A stretch of DNA of 64,000 bases from JAPKZH01 sp964537875 (GCA_964537875.1 CAZIDN010000009.1:1-64000); one strand, 5' to 3'. Positions 53,279 through 62,519 are shown, counted from the first letter of the stretch. The notes: a model not told the origin generated them from the sequence alone. A program made the numbers and translations.

Positions 53279-54020
53279 ACATTTCGAACTTGACCAGCCC
53301 CTTTTTATGAAGCTTGAACTTGACCAATGTCTTGAGAATGGAAAGCCCGTAGACGATGCTCCGGCCGAGCCCGATCTGCGAGGCGGCGGGAAAGTAGCGC
53401 GTCTCGATCGGGATCTCCTTGATCCGCATCCTGTGGAGAACGCCCTGGGCGATGATCTCGGAATCAAAGACGAAGTTGTCGGAGTTCTTCATGAATTTGA
53501 CGGTCTCCAGGTAGCGCCGGGAATAGGCCCGGAGCCCCGAATGATATTCGGTCAGATACATGTAAAAGGTGGCGTTCTCGAGGGCCGTCAGGAAAATATT
53601 GGCCAGGTACTTCCATTTGGGCATGCCGCCTTCGAGCGGCCGGCCGCCCAGCATGCGCGACCCGAACACGGCGTCGCATTCGTCATACAGGAGGGGCATG
53701 ACGAGCTGGGGAATGACCCGCGGGTCATACTGATGGTCAGGATGGACCATAATCATGATCTCACCGCCCAGCTTCAAGGCCTCTGTATAGCAGGTTTTCT
53801 GGTTGCCGCCGTAGCCCCTGTTTTTGTCATGGACAAAAACGCGCAGTCCTAATTTTTTGGCGAGGTCGACCGTGTCGTCCCGGCTGCGGTCATCGACGAG
53901 AATGATCTCATCGACCCAGTCCCGAGGGATATCGTCGAGCGTCTGTTCGAGCGTCTTGACGGCGTTGTAGGCCGGCATGACGACGATTACTTTTTTGGCC
54001 CGCTTTGGTTTTTCGTCCAA
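53241..54020 (-). CDS. Polyprenyl-phosphate glycosyltransferase, GT2 (DPM1-like)
   Basis: This 259-residue GT-A enzyme has VIVVMPAYNAVKTLEQTL, DEIILVDDRSRDDT, NRGYGGNQKTCY and the metal-site region MVHPDHQYDP, followed by GSRMLGG. These match dolichol/polyprenyl-phosphate mannose synthase relatives. No membrane helices are seen. TTG at 54020 is chosen: GAGGTG lies 5 bases upstream and it gives the usual start just before the first strand. A longer frame to 54113 would run into the GT-C remnant. It likely supplies lipid-linked sugar to the neighbouring GT-C enzyme. Confidence 0.88.
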   Translation of the reverse strand: MDEKPKRAKKVIVVMPAYNAVKTLEQTLDDIPRDWVDEIILVDDRSRDDTVDLAKKLGLRVFVHDKNRGYGGNQKTCYTEALKLGGEIMIMVHPDHQYDPRVIPQLVMPLLYDECDAVFGSRMLGGRPLEGGMPKWKYLANIFLTALENATFYMYLTEYHSGLRAYSRRYLETVKFMKNSDNFVFDSEIIAQGVLHRMRIKEIPIETRYFPAASQIGLGRSIVYGLSILKTLVKFKLHKKGLVKFEMFNGRDGSQKRRG

Positions 54021-54025
54021 GCGCT

Positions 54026-54478
54026 CACCTCGCGATTCTCGGAGTGCTTTACTTATACCATAAAGCAGCGCCCCTTCTCCACCCTCTATGCCGGCCTGAT
54101 GACGCCGGAGCAAGGGCAGGCGGCGAGAGAGGCCCTGCTCAGCACGCCCCTGCGAGCAAGGATCGATGCGCTCTCGAATTACTTTATGGACCGGAGAGAC
54201 GGACTACTTCTCTATACGTCTTTCTACGTCTTTGCCTTTCTCGGTATCGTCGAAATGGCCCGCAGGGCGAGGTGGCCGTGGATGTCCGATTCTTCGACCT
54301 TCCGCTTTTTGAGGGACGGACAAAGAATGAGAAGAAAGAATGGATCTTCGAGCCGCCGGCCTATTTCCCTTTCCGCAGTCTCTACGTGTATGAGATCAGC
54401 GTGGCTTTCAAGGAGAGACCCTCCGGGAACTTGGCCGTCAATCCCTATTTTTTGCAGATTGTTCCGGTGAAGGACTAG
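54026..54478 (+). pseudogene. Remnant of a second GT-C glycosyltransferase
   Basis: Three pieces in two frames match the GT-C protein at 50906. LAILGVLYLYH matches its LALAGANLALYFYF region. LSNYFMDRRDGLLLYTSFYV and FAFLGIVEMAR match YFLDQRDGLLFYAPIYFF and ALLGLVEMAR. After a large internal deletion, VRFFDLPLFEGRTK to NPYFLQIVPVKD matches the C-terminal tail. The 5' two thirds are missing, cut off at the start of the GT2 gene. The end overlaps the tsaD 3' end by 41 bases. Confidence 0.85.
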
Positions 54479-55481
54479 GACGGGAGCGGGGATACGCATC
54501 CAGGTTCAAAGAGACGGCGTGCTTTTTCTCGCTCCTGAGCTTTTCCAAGGCTAGCCCGCCGACCATGGCCGCATTGTCCGTGCACAATTTGGGTGAAGGG
54601 ATATAGGAATTCAGGCCGCCAGATACAGCCCTCTTTTCAAACTCGGCCCGGAGCCTTTTGTTGCGGGCGACACCGCCGCAGAGGATCAGGGACTTCGGGT
54701 GGAGGCGATCGGCCGCCCGGAACATATTTTCGAGAAGCGCCCGGACGACAGCGCTTTCGAAGCTTGCCAAAAAATCTCTGAGCTGGGGATGTCCCTTGGA
54801 AATCCCATTTTCCCTGATGATCTTCAGGGCCGCCGTCTTGAGCCCGCTGAAGCTGAAATCAAGGCTGCGGTCGGTCATCCGCGGCAGGGCAAAATCGAAT
54901 CGGGACGGGTCGCCGTTCTCGGCCAATTTCTGAATCACCGGCCCTCCCGGATAACCCAGCTCCAGGAACTTGGCGATTTTATCCAGGGCCTCGCCGGCCG
55001 CATCATCCCGCGTTCTGCCGACAAGGTCAAAGCGCAGTTTTTTCTTCAAAAAAAAGAGGGAAGTATGCCCTCCGGAAACGATCAACGCCAAGGCTGGAAA
55101 TGAAATGTCCCGGTGTTCGAGAAAGGCGCTTTGGATATGGGCCTGGACATGGTCGATCCCGATCAGGGGCTTTTGAAAATAATAGGCCAGCCCCTTGGCG
55201 AAGGACAATCCGACCAGAAGCGAACCGATGAGGCCCGGACCCTGGGTGACGGCATAGACATCGATTTTTTCGAGCGAAATGCCGGCGACGGCCAGGCTTT
55301 CCCGGACAATGGGATCGATGGATTTCAGGTGCTGGCGCGAGGCCAGCTCCGGGACCACCCCGCCATAGGGAGCATGGATCTCGTCCTGGGACAAGACGAT
55401 GTTGCTCAGGATTTTAAAATCGCCGTCCAGGACGGCCGCCGCCGTCTCGTCACAGGATGTTTCAATGGCTAAGACGTGCAT
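54438..55481 (-). CDS. tsaD: tRNA N6-adenosine threonylcarbamoyltransferase
   Basis: This 347-residue enzyme transfers threonylcarbamoyl to A37 of ANN-decoding tRNAs, together with TsaB and TsaE encoded elsewhere. Visible are MHVLAIETSCDET at the N-terminus, the metal ligands H111 and H115 in HVQAH, SGGHTSL, GEALDKIAKFL, DFSFSGLKTA and the late CTDNAAM Asp. The length is normal, with a short basic tail. The ATG overlaps the mtnA stop (TGATG), so the two genes are coupled. It is an essential housekeeping gene. Confidence 0.97.
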   Translation of the reverse strand: MHVLAIETSCDETAAAVLDGDFKILSNIVLSQDEIHAPYGGVVPELASRQHLKSIDPIVRESLAVAGISLEKIDVYAVTQGPGLIGSLLVGLSFAKGLAYYFQKPLIGIDHVQAHIQSAFLEHRDISFPALALIVSGGHTSLFFLKKKLRFDLVGRTRDDAAGEALDKIAKFLELGYPGGPVIQKLAENGDPSRFDFALPRMTDRSLDFSFSGLKTAALKIIRENGISKGHPQLRDFLASFESAVVRALLENMFRAADRLHPKSLILCGGVARNKRLRAEFEKRAVSGGLNSYIPSPKLCTDNAAMVGGLALEKLRSEKKHAVSLNLDAYPRSRPSPSPEQSAKNRD

Positions 55482-56512
55482 CAGCTTTTCGCTAGCGGGG
55501 TCAAATTTTTCTCATAAGGCGGGTAAATGATTCCTCGCTCTGTGATAAAAGCCGTTATATACCGCGCAGGAGTGACGTCGAAGGCCGGGTTGCGGACCGG
55601 CGCGTCCGGTACCGTGATCAGCCGGCCATTGATTTCCTTGACTTCTTGGGCCGGCCTCTCTTCGATCGGGATCCTCCCGCCGTCCTCCATAGAGAAATCA
55701 AAGGTGCTCAGCGGCGCCGCGACATAAAAAGGAATTTTGTTCTCCTTGGCCAGGACGGCCACGGAATAGGTTCCGATCTTGTTGGCGGCGTCGCCGTTGC
55801 GGGCGATCCTATCAGCGCCGACGATGGCCAGGCTGATCTCCCTTTTTTGCATCAGCCAGCCCGCCATATTATCGGCAATGAGAACATAGGGAATTCCCAG
55901 CTTCGAAAGCTCCCAGGCTGTGAGCCGCGCCCCTTGGAGAAAAGGCCTTGTCTCATCGACGAAAACCTTGATCTTTTTCCCTTCCTCGAAAGCGGCGCGG
56001 ATGACGCCCACGGCCGTCCCCCAGCCAGCCGTGGCCAACGCACCTGCATTGCAGTGCGTGAGGACCGCATCGCCGTCCTTGATCAAGGATTTGCCGAAAG
56101 AGCCGATTCTTTTATTAATTTCAATATCCTCGCGCTCGATGGCCAGCGCTTCTTCGATAAGCCTCTTTTGCAGGGCCGGCAGAGCCAAGCCTCGGTTTTC
56201 TTCATAGACCCGCTGCATCCTCTCCAGGGCCCAGAAAAGGTTGCGAGCCGTCGGCCGCGTCGCCTTAAGCCGCTGATAAATCCGGGAAAATCCTTCATCG
56301 GCATCCTCTTGAGAGGCCACCTTCAAGAATCCAAGGGCGACGCCGAACGCGGCTGCCACGCCGATGGCCGGTGCGCCGCGGATGACCATTTTTTCGATGG
56401 CCTCGGCGACGCTTTCATAATCCCGGCATTCCACATAAACTTCTTCGCCGGGCAGTTTTCTCTGGTCGATCATGACGACTTTGTCTTCGGCCCATTCAAT
56501 CGTTGGCAGCAT
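55481..56512 (-). CDS. mtnA: S-methyl-5-thioribose-1-phosphate isomerase
   Basis: This 343-residue enzyme of the methionine salvage pathway converts methylthioribose-1-phosphate to methylthioribulose-1-phosphate. It has RGAPAIGVAAAFG near 45-57, the catalytic Cys in THCNAGALAT (C154), the catalytic Asp in VGADRIARNGD (D234) and NKIGTYS. The length is typical. eIF2B-alpha-like relatives lack the C/D pair, so the mtnA call is firm. It is the first gene of a two-gene unit with tsaD. The hairpin repeat at 56539 lies in its upstream region. Confidence 0.96.
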   Translation of the reverse strand: MLPTIEWAEDKVVMIDQRKLPGEEVYVECRDYESVAEAIEKMVIRGAPAIGVAAAFGVALGFLKVASQEDADEGFSRIYQRLKATRPTARNLFWALERMQRVYEENRGLALPALQKRLIEEALAIEREDIEINKRIGSFGKSLIKDGDAVLTHCNAGALATAGWGTAVGVIRAAFEEGKKIKVFVDETRPFLQGARLTAWELSKLGIPYVLIADNMAGWLMQKREISLAIVGADRIARNGDAANKIGTYSVAVLAKENKIPFYVAAPLSTFDFSMEDGGRIPIEERPAQEVKEINGRLITVPDAPVRNPAFDVTPARYITAFITERGIIYPPYEKNLTPLAKS

Positions 56513-56891
56513 CTTGATTTCTCTCCTGGGTCATCTCCGGGGTCGAACCTCAACAATCAACATGTTAAACGCCGACGGGATAAGAAGCTAGGAAAAAATG
56601 TTGATTGTTGAGGTTTGACCCCGATCATTCTATTCCTCGCGATGAGTATAGTGGCAAAAGGGGAAAAAGGCAAAAATGCTGGAACCTGCCGCGGCATGCC
56701 TCCCCCCGTCCGCGCTCAAGACTCCCCTTACCCACCACCATGAGCCTCGGGCGAGCGTGGGCATCCTACGCCACGCGACAGTCTTTTCACGAAATGCCGG
56801 GATTTGACTTCTCAGCTTCGGCACTATTAAAATTGTGCTGGAACTGCCCAGAAGTCAAAAAGGATCACTTTTTCTGAAACTGAATTAGACA
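56513..56891. other. Intergenic region between mtnA and the P-type ATPase
   Basis: This 379-base gap between divergent genes holds hairpin copy 6 at its mtnA end. The remainder has no supported gene. A near-palindrome AAAAAGGATCACTTTTT at about 56858-56874 lies just before the ATPase gene and could be a regulatory site or an attenuator. No convincing promoter pair is seen. Confidence 0.45.
56539..56622. repeat. GGGGTCGAACCTCAACAATC hairpin repeat, copy 6
   Basis: Arms GGGGTCGAACCTCAACAATC (then AACAT) and ATGTTGATTGTTGAGGTTTG (then ACCCC) pair over 25 bases with one mismatch. The outer GGGGTC/GACCCC matches the other copies, while the core (CCTCAACAATCAACAT) is a different type. Confidence 0.85.
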
Positions 56892-59417
56892 ATGATGATT
56901 CCCAATTTATCTTATTGGACCAGCCAGCCTCCCGAAAAGGCCCTGGAAAATTTGGAGTCGACTCCCCAGGGATTGTCTGCGGCAGAGGCCGTGCTTCGGC
57001 TTAAAACATACGGACCGAACCGGATCAAGGCGAAAAAGAAGACGGGGATTGTCCCGCTTTTCTTGTCTCAGTTCAAGAGTCCGATCATCCTCATCCTTCT
57101 TTTTGCGGGGGTCCTATCCTTTTTTCTGCACGATCCGACCGACGGCGTGATCATCCTCATCATCATCCTCTTCAGCGGATTCCTGGGATTCTGGCAGGAA
57201 AAGGGCGCAGTGCGGACCGTTGATAAACTCCTGGCCGCCGTCGAGATTAAATGCGAGGTCCTCAGGGATGGCAGGCTCATGGACCTCGCCGTGGCGGAAA
57301 TCGTCCCTGGAGACGTCGTCATCCTGCGTGCCGGAGATGCCGTGCCTGCTGACGGCTTGATCCTTGAATCCAAGGACCTTTTCGTCCAAGAGGCAACGCT
57401 GACCGGAGAGACTTTTCCTGTTGAAAAAAACGCCGGCATCGTGCCTCCGGGTGCCCCCCTGGCCCGGATGACAAACGCCGTGTTCATGGGAACCCACATC
57501 GTCAGCGGAACGGCTAAAGCCCTTGTTCTCTCGACGGGGCGGCAGACGGAATTCGGGAAGATCTCAGACCGCCTCAGGCTCAGGCCTCCCGAGACAGAAT
57601 TCGAACGCGGCATCCGCCGTTTCGGCAACCTGCTCATGGAAGTCACGCTTATCTTTGTCATGGTCATCTTCGCCGTCAATGTCTTTTTCGCCCGGCCCGT
57701 GCTCGATTCCTTCCTTTTCGCCATGGCCCTGGCCGTAGGCCTGACGCCGCAGCTGCTGCCGGCGATCATCAGCATCAACCTGGCTCACGGCGCCAGACAA
57801 ATGGCCCAAGACAAAGTGATCGTCAAGCGGCTGGCCTCAATCGAAAACTTCGGAAGCATGAACGTCCTCTGTTCAGACAAAACAGGGACCTTGACCGAGG
57901 GCGTCATCAAAGTTCAGGCCGCCCTCGATGCAAAAGGCGTCGACAACGAGAAGGTGCTTTTCTACGCCTACCTCAACTCCGTGTATGAATCGGGCTTTAC
58001 CAATCCCATCGATGAGGCCATTCGAAAATACCAAACGTTCGACCTTTCCATTAGTCAAAAGCTGGATGAAGTGCCCTACGATTTTATCCGCAAGCGACTG
58101 AGCATTCTCGTAGCCCTGGAGGGAAGACATCTCCTGATCACCAAGGGCGCTTTGCTGAATGTTTTGCAGGTGTGCTCGTCTGCCGAGACGACGGATGGGG
58201 CCGTGGTCCCCATAGCTGAAGTCCGGAAAGACATCGAAAGCCTTTATCAGCAGCTGGGCGGCAAAGGCCTGCGGACCCTAGGAGTCGCCTATAGCGATAT
58301 GCGGGGTCAAACCGCCGTCTCGAAGTCCGACGAAAAGGACATGACATTTCTGGGGGTCCTAGCGTTTGCCGATCCCATCAAACCCAATATCGCCCGCACC
58401 ATTGAGGACTTAAAAAATTCCGGAATTTCCTTAAAGGTCATCACCGGCGATAACCGGCTCGTGGCCGGGGACGTCGGACGCCAGGTCGGCCTGTCGAAAC
58501 CGATGATTCTGACAGGCCCGGAGCTTTCGCATATGAGCGATGCCGCCCTCGTCAACCAGGTCCGCGAGGCGGACGTCTTCGCCGAGATCGAGCCCAACCA
58601 AAAGGAGCGCATCATCCTGGCCCTGCAAAAAAGCGGCAACGTCGTCGGGTATTTGGGCGACGGCATCAATGATACTCCCGCCCTCCATGCCGCCGATGTC
58701 GGGATCTCGGTGGACTCGGCCGTGGACGTGGCCAAAGAGGCTGCCGATATTGTCCTTCTTGAAAAAAACCTGGATGTCCTCGTCCGAGGCGTTCAGAACG
58801 GCAGGCGGACATTCGCCAACACGCTGAAATATGTCTTCATGGCGACCAGCGCGAACTTCGGCAATATGTTCAGCATGGCGGGTGCGTCGCTCTTCCTCCC
58901 GTTCCTCCCGCTCCTTCCCAAGCAGATCCTCCTGACGAACCTGCTGACGGACTTTCCGGAGATGAGCATCGCTGGCGACCGTGTCGACCCGGAAATGCTG
59001 GCCGGGCCGAAGCGCTGGAACATCAAATTTATCCGCAATTTTATGTTGACCTTCGGCCCGGTGAGCTCCGTCTTCGATTTTTTGACGTTCGGCGTTCTCC
59101 TCCTCCTGCTCCGCGCCTCGCAGGATCAATTCAGGACGGGATGGTTCATGGAATCGGTGATTTCGGCGTCCCTCATCGTTCTCGTCGTCCGGACACGCCG
59201 GCCGTTCATCCGGAGCCGGCCGGGAAAATATCTCCTGCTGTCCACGCTTTTTATCGCCGGTATCACGCTTGTCCTCCCCTACCTGCCGGTCGCGGTAGCC
59301 TTTGGATTTCGGCCCGTCCCCGTTTCCTTTTTCCCAGCCCTCGTGGCGATTCTTGTGCTCTATGTTTTATCCGCAGAGGTGGCCAAAAGAATTTTTTATA
59401 AGAAAATCAAATCCTGA
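56892..59417 (+). CDS. MgtA-like magnesium-translocating P-type ATPase
   Basis: This 841-residue P-type ATPase has an N-terminal cation-ATPase segment (GLSAAEAVLRLKTYGPNRI) and the A-domain TLTGETFPVEK near 174-184. The phosphorylated Asp is D329 in CSDKTGTLT, the P-domain hinge is GDGINDTPAL, and the C-terminal helices carry IRNFMLTFGPVSSVFDFLTF, which is typical of the P3B Mg2+ ATPases MgtA/MgtB. It imports Mg2+ across the inner membrane. The length is slightly short of the enterobacterial ~900. The start has only a weak ribosome binding site. No Mg-sensing leader was recognised. Confidence 0.9.
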   Translation: MMIPNLSYWTSQPPEKALENLESTPQGLSAAEAVLRLKTYGPNRIKAKKKTGIVPLFLSQFKSPIILILLFAGVLSFFLHDPTDGVIILIIILFSGFLGFWQEKGAVRTVDKLLAAVEIKCEVLRDGRLMDLAVAEIVPGDVVILRAGDAVPADGLILESKDLFVQEATLTGETFPVEKNAGIVPPGAPLARMTNAVFMGTHIVSGTAKALVLSTGRQTEFGKISDRLRLRPPETEFERGIRRFGNLLMEVTLIFVMVIFAVNVFFARPVLDSFLFAMALAVGLTPQLLPAIISINLAHGARQMAQDKVIVKRLASIENFGSMNVLCSDKTGTLTEGVIKVQAALDAKGVDNEKVLFYAYLNSVYESGFTNPIDEAIRKYQTFDLSISQKLDEVPYDFIRKRLSILVALEGRHLLITKGALLNVLQVCSSAETTDGAVVPIAEVRKDIESLYQQLGGKGLRTLGVAYSDMRGQTAVSKSDEKDMTFLGVLAFADPIKPNIARTIEDLKNSGISLKVITGDNRLVAGDVGRQVGLSKPMILTGPELSHMSDAALVNQVREADVFAEIEPNQKERIILALQKSGNVVGYLGDGINDTPALHAADVGISVDSAVDVAKEAADIVLLEKNLDVLVRGVQNGRRTFANTLKYVFMATSANFGNMFSMAGASLFLPFLPLLPKQILLTNLLTDFPEMSIAGDRVDPEMLAGPKRWNIKFIRNFMLTFGPVSSVFDFLTFGVLLLLLRASQDQFRTGWFMESVISASLIVLVVRTRRPFIRSRPGKYLLLSTLFIAGITLVLPYLPVAVAFGFRPVPVSFFPALVAILVLYVLSAEVAKRIFYKKIKS

Positions 59418-59579
59418 ATGGGCCCCATGAATCCAAAATTCAAGCGAAGGCTGCGCTGGCTTGGAATTGGCAGATAGTTGGCCACCCCTAAGAAAATCAA
59501 GGCCAAGAATTCGATCTGGAAAAGCCTGGGCGGATTTCTCAAATTCTTCGAGAAATTCTAAAAAGCTAAAAAATAGAGC

Positions 59580-59627
59580 TTGACTTTTGCCTTGTATTAT
59601 GTAATATATGATTATCTTATTTTACAT
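59580..59627 (+). promoter_or_regulatory. Promoter and operator for the Phd/VapC operon
   Basis: TTGACT at 59580-59585 and TAATAT at 59602-59607 are 16 bases apart. The inverted repeat ATGTAA (59599-59604) / TTACAT (59622-59627) overlaps the -10 element, fitting autorepression by the antitoxin. The rest of the 215-base gap after the ATPase gene shows no gene. Confidence 0.55.
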
Positions 59628-59632
59628 ATAAA

Positions 59633-59944
59633 ATGGCAGAAGAAAAAATAGTCTCCGCGACAGATGCCGTCCGAAAATTTTCAGAGCTGTTGAATTTTGT
59701 AAGATATAAGGGGGAAAACTACCAAATCGTCAGGGGCGGAAAACCTGTCGCTGTTCTTCGCCCTGTAGAAATGGCCCCAGAAGCCCCGCCCCATGCGGAA
59801 TTTGAAACCAAGTCCCTTTCGGAATTTAAGAAGCTGATGAAGAATCTGCCCAAGCTGGGCGCCGAGGTTGAGAATTTCGAACGCGACATCAAAAAAGTCC
59901 TGCAGTTCCAGCCCTCCCTTCCCAAGAAAAGCCCGTGGGAATAA
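59633..59944 (+). CDS. Phd/YefM-type antitoxin
   Basis: This 103-residue protein has SATDAVRKFSELLNFVRYKGENYQIVRGGKPVAVLRPV, the Phd/YefM DNA-binding fold. A charged C-terminal half (EFKKLMKNLPKLGAEVENFE) should wrap the toxin. It overlaps the PIN toxin gene by 10 bases and is expected to neutralise it and repress the operon. The promoter and operator lie directly upstream, and the 5' leader is short and AT-rich. The length is somewhat longer than typical antitoxins (~80). Confidence 0.9.
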   Translation: MAEEKIVSATDAVRKFSELLNFVRYKGENYQIVRGGKPVAVLRPVEMAPEAPPHAEFETKSLSEFKKLMKNLPKLGAEVENFERDIKKVLQFQPSLPKKSPWE

Positions 59945-60342
59945 TCTTCGACACGAGCACCCTGATCGGTCTGGAGAGGACTTCTTTAAGTCTCGAAAAA
60001 CTCGTCAAGGGCAGGGAGAGCGAGCCTTTCGGCATCAGCATGATATCGGTTTCTGAACTTCTCCATGCGGTCCATCGGGCGGATTCGGAGGCAAGGCGCG
60101 AGCAGCGCGAGGCCTTTGTCGAGAAAACCCTGGAGATCTTTCCCCTCTATCCATTCGACTTGAGTGCCTCGCGTGTCTACGCCAGGCTTTGGGCCCAGTT
60201 CATCAAGAAAGGAGTTGTCGTCGGCACCCATGACCTCATGATCGCCTCGACCTGCTTGTCTCTAGGATTCTCCGTCCTCACGGCCGAGATCAGAGATTAC
60301 AGGAAAATCGAAGGCCTTCGGATCGAAGAATTTCCGTCTTGA
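59935..60342 (+). CDS. vapC: VapC-type PIN domain ribonuclease toxin
   Basis: This 135-residue PIN domain protein carries the acidic active site residues D6 (FDTSTL), E41 (SVSELLHA), D100 (GTHDLMIAS) and D121 (RDYRKI), all intact. It should cleave RNA, typically tRNA or rRNA, when freed from the antitoxin. The start is GTG at 59935 inside the antitoxin gene, so translation is coupled. The 3' end lies 15 bases from the convergent M28 peptidase stop. Confidence 0.93.
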   Translation: MGIIFDTSTLIGLERTSLSLEKLVKGRESEPFGISMISVSELLHAVHRADSEARREQREAFVEKTLEIFPLYPFDLSASRVYARLWAQFIKKGVVVGTHDLMIASTCLSLGFSVLTAEIRDYRKIEGLRIEEFPS

Positions 60343-60356
60343 CCCTCTTATTTCAG

Positions 60357-62519
60357 TTACATCTCGACCAAGCCGGCCAGCTTCAGGATCTGGAGATAGT
60401 TCAGGATCCCCTGAACGGTCGACTTTCTCTGGGCCTGGGCATCCATCAGTTTCATGATGTCTAAGACATTATGCTTTCCGTTGATGAGGAGCTGGAGCTC
60501 GCCCGTGCTGGACACTTCGGAGGCGTATGGATATTTGGCTTTTTCGGCCGCCGGAACGCCGTCGATATATTTTCTGTAGCCCTGATAGCCGCCTTCTGTG
60601 ACCTTGGCCGTTGGCCTCGGAATGATCTTGACGGCCTTTTTCTCAAGGTCCGTCAAGGCGATCACGACCGGCTTCTGGCCCAGCCGGCGCGCTACTGCCT
60701 CCATATGAGCCTGGAGCGCCGCCAGATTGGCATTCCCCACGGCATCGACCGTCTTCTTCATCTGCAGGATGTAGTTTCCGATCGCCGCTTTATCCGTCGC
60801 CAGCTCGAGGATCGAATCGAGCGTGTCTTTTTCATTCAACACGGCACCTTCCACATAGGTCCGGGCCGACTTGTAAGAATCCGCCAGCGTCTCGGCTTTC
60901 GCCCCGTTTAGGATTTCCAGGGCTACGACAAACTGGTGCCCGATGCGCCGGGTGGCGTTGCTCGCCGCCTCGCCCGCAATCTTGATGGCCATATTGTCGT
61001 CGGCGTTGGCGACCGTGTAGGCGCCGGCCGCGCCGATCGCCGCCGCCCGCTTCAACTGGGTCGCGTCGGACTTGTCGGGCAGATCTCCCGAAGTATGATA
61101 CCAGCGGTCCGGCCAGGCGATCATCATGACACCGGGAACCTGGACGCCCCAGTCGTTGAACACCTCGTGGTCCGACGCGCCGTAATGGGTTTCGATGGAA
61201 TAATAAAACGGCTCGTCGGCGCCGAACGGGGCCACGATCCGGACCGGGACTTTATTGAACCCGCTCCGGTTCTGGATGCGCTCGCGGTTCCCCTCTCCGA
61301 CATACCGGTAAAGGTTTTCCATGACATCGTTGATGTAGTGGGGATTGCCGTAGGTCGTCCTCATCAGGCACATGAAGGCCTGGTTCTTGCTCAGCCATTC
61401 GCCGACCATGTCCATGTTGATATTGCAGAGCGTTTTGTCCATGATCGCCTTATTGGCCTTGACCCACAGGCTCGTCCCGGAGAACTCCGGGCCCCAGAGG
61501 AAACGGATCGTCCGCTTCGGCTTGGGCAGCCGGCCTTCTTGGATGAGCGTGTTGAGGATGCGGCCGGCTTCCAGGATTGTCGCGCTTCCCGACGTGTTAT
61601 CGTTAGCCCCGAACTTCGACATGCCCTCAAAGAGATGGGCGGAGAAAATGACTTCGCCAGCCGTGGGGTCCGTGCCGGGAATATAGGCCACGACATTTTC
61701 CAACTTGTATTTTTCCTGCTTGGGCTCGACCTGGGCGCGAACGGTGATCTTCTCTCCGGCCATAAGCCTCTGCTTGAGAATATCTCCTTCGCGGACGGGG
61801 AGTTGAAAGCCGAACTTGGGCTTCGGCGGAGGCGGAGGAGGCGTCTGCGGCTGGGCGGCCTGGGCAGGCTGCCCGGGACCTCCCCTCATTCCACGGAAAC
61901 TGGCGATTCCTGCCCACCCCATTTGGAGCGGGTCAAAATAGGGCCGGGACATGCTGATCCCGATGACGCCCAAGGCTCCCTTCTGCAAGCAGGCCAGGTT
62001 ATGCACGGCGCCAAGGCTTCCCTCGGTCACCACAATCTTCCCTTCCACTTTGGCCGCTTCGATTTCGGCAGTAGTTCCCCGGCCTACCCAGACCAATTCG
62101 CCCGTCACATCCGTCGCGGAGCTCCCCGAAGCGAGCATCGGGACCATGTCTCTCATGGACGCCAATTTCTGGCGCCTCGGGGTGACTTCCCACAGCTCGC
62201 CTTTGACGCCGTCCCAGGTTTCGCCGCCCGGATAGGAGACGATCTCCGCGCCGGCCAGCCCGTACTGTTTCAGTTTTTTCATGATGACCTGGGTTTCCAA
62301 AAACGGCCCCGCGTACTCCTCCGACATCCGGTCGCGGTTGTAACCGTTGATATCGATGATCGTGTTGAGGGCGGTCTCGCCCGAAGCCTCGCCGACGATC
62401 TCATCGATCTCGTTTTTGGGAAGCAGCGTCCAATACAGCCAGGGCGTGTATTGGGCTGCCGCCAGGCCTAAAACCACCAAGAGCGAGAGGGCCAGAATGA
62501 TAAGCTTCTTTTTGTCCAT
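60357..62519 (-). CDS. Exported M28 family metallopeptidase with inserted domain
   Basis: This 720-residue exported protein has a signal or anchor (KLIILALSLLVVLGLAAA), then a PA-like region (~125-270) with a proline run at about 227-234. The M28 zinc peptidase domain carries H295 (SAHLFEG), D307 (GANDNTSG), E345 (GPEFSGT), D370 (NINMDMVGE) and a late His in GASDHEVFND. The first motif reads HLFE where many M28 enzymes have HxDS, and only one Glu is at the usual EE site. AGGAGG lies upstream of ATG 62519; the open frame continues to 62642. It probably degrades peptides together with the upstream M24 enzyme. Confidence 0.87.
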   Translation of the reverse strand: MDKKKLIILALSLLVVLGLAAAQYTPWLYWTLLPKNEIDEIVGEASGETALNTIIDINGYNRDRMSEEYAGPFLETQVIMKKLKQYGLAGAEIVSYPGGETWDGVKGELWEVTPRRQKLASMRDMVPMLASGSSATDVTGELVWVGRGTTAEIEAAKVEGKIVVTEGSLGAVHNLACLQKGALGVIGISMSRPYFDPLQMGWAGIASFRGMRGGPGQPAQAAQPQTPPPPPPKPKFGFQLPVREGDILKQRLMAGEKITVRAQVEPKQEKYKLENVVAYIPGTDPTAGEVIFSAHLFEGMSKFGANDNTSGSATILEAGRILNTLIQEGRLPKPKRTIRFLWGPEFSGTSLWVKANKAIMDKTLCNINMDMVGEWLSKNQAFMCLMRTTYGNPHYINDVMENLYRYVGEGNRERIQNRSGFNKVPVRIVAPFGADEPFYYSIETHYGASDHEVFNDWGVQVPGVMMIAWPDRWYHTSGDLPDKSDATQLKRAAAIGAAGAYTVANADDNMAIKIAGEAASNATRRIGHQFVVALEILNGAKAETLADSYKSARTYVEGAVLNEKDTLDSILELATDKAAIGNYILQMKKTVDAVGNANLAALQAHMEAVARRLGQKPVVIALTDLEKKAVKIIPRPTAKVTEGGYQGYRKYIDGVPAAEKAKYPYASEVSSTGELQLLINGKHNVLDIMKLMDAQAQRKSTVQGILNYLQILKLAGLVEM

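Noticed and set aside
56605..56877. 90-residue frame in the mtnA/ATPase gap
   Set aside because: It starts inside a hairpin repeat, has no ribosome binding site and no recognisable motif.
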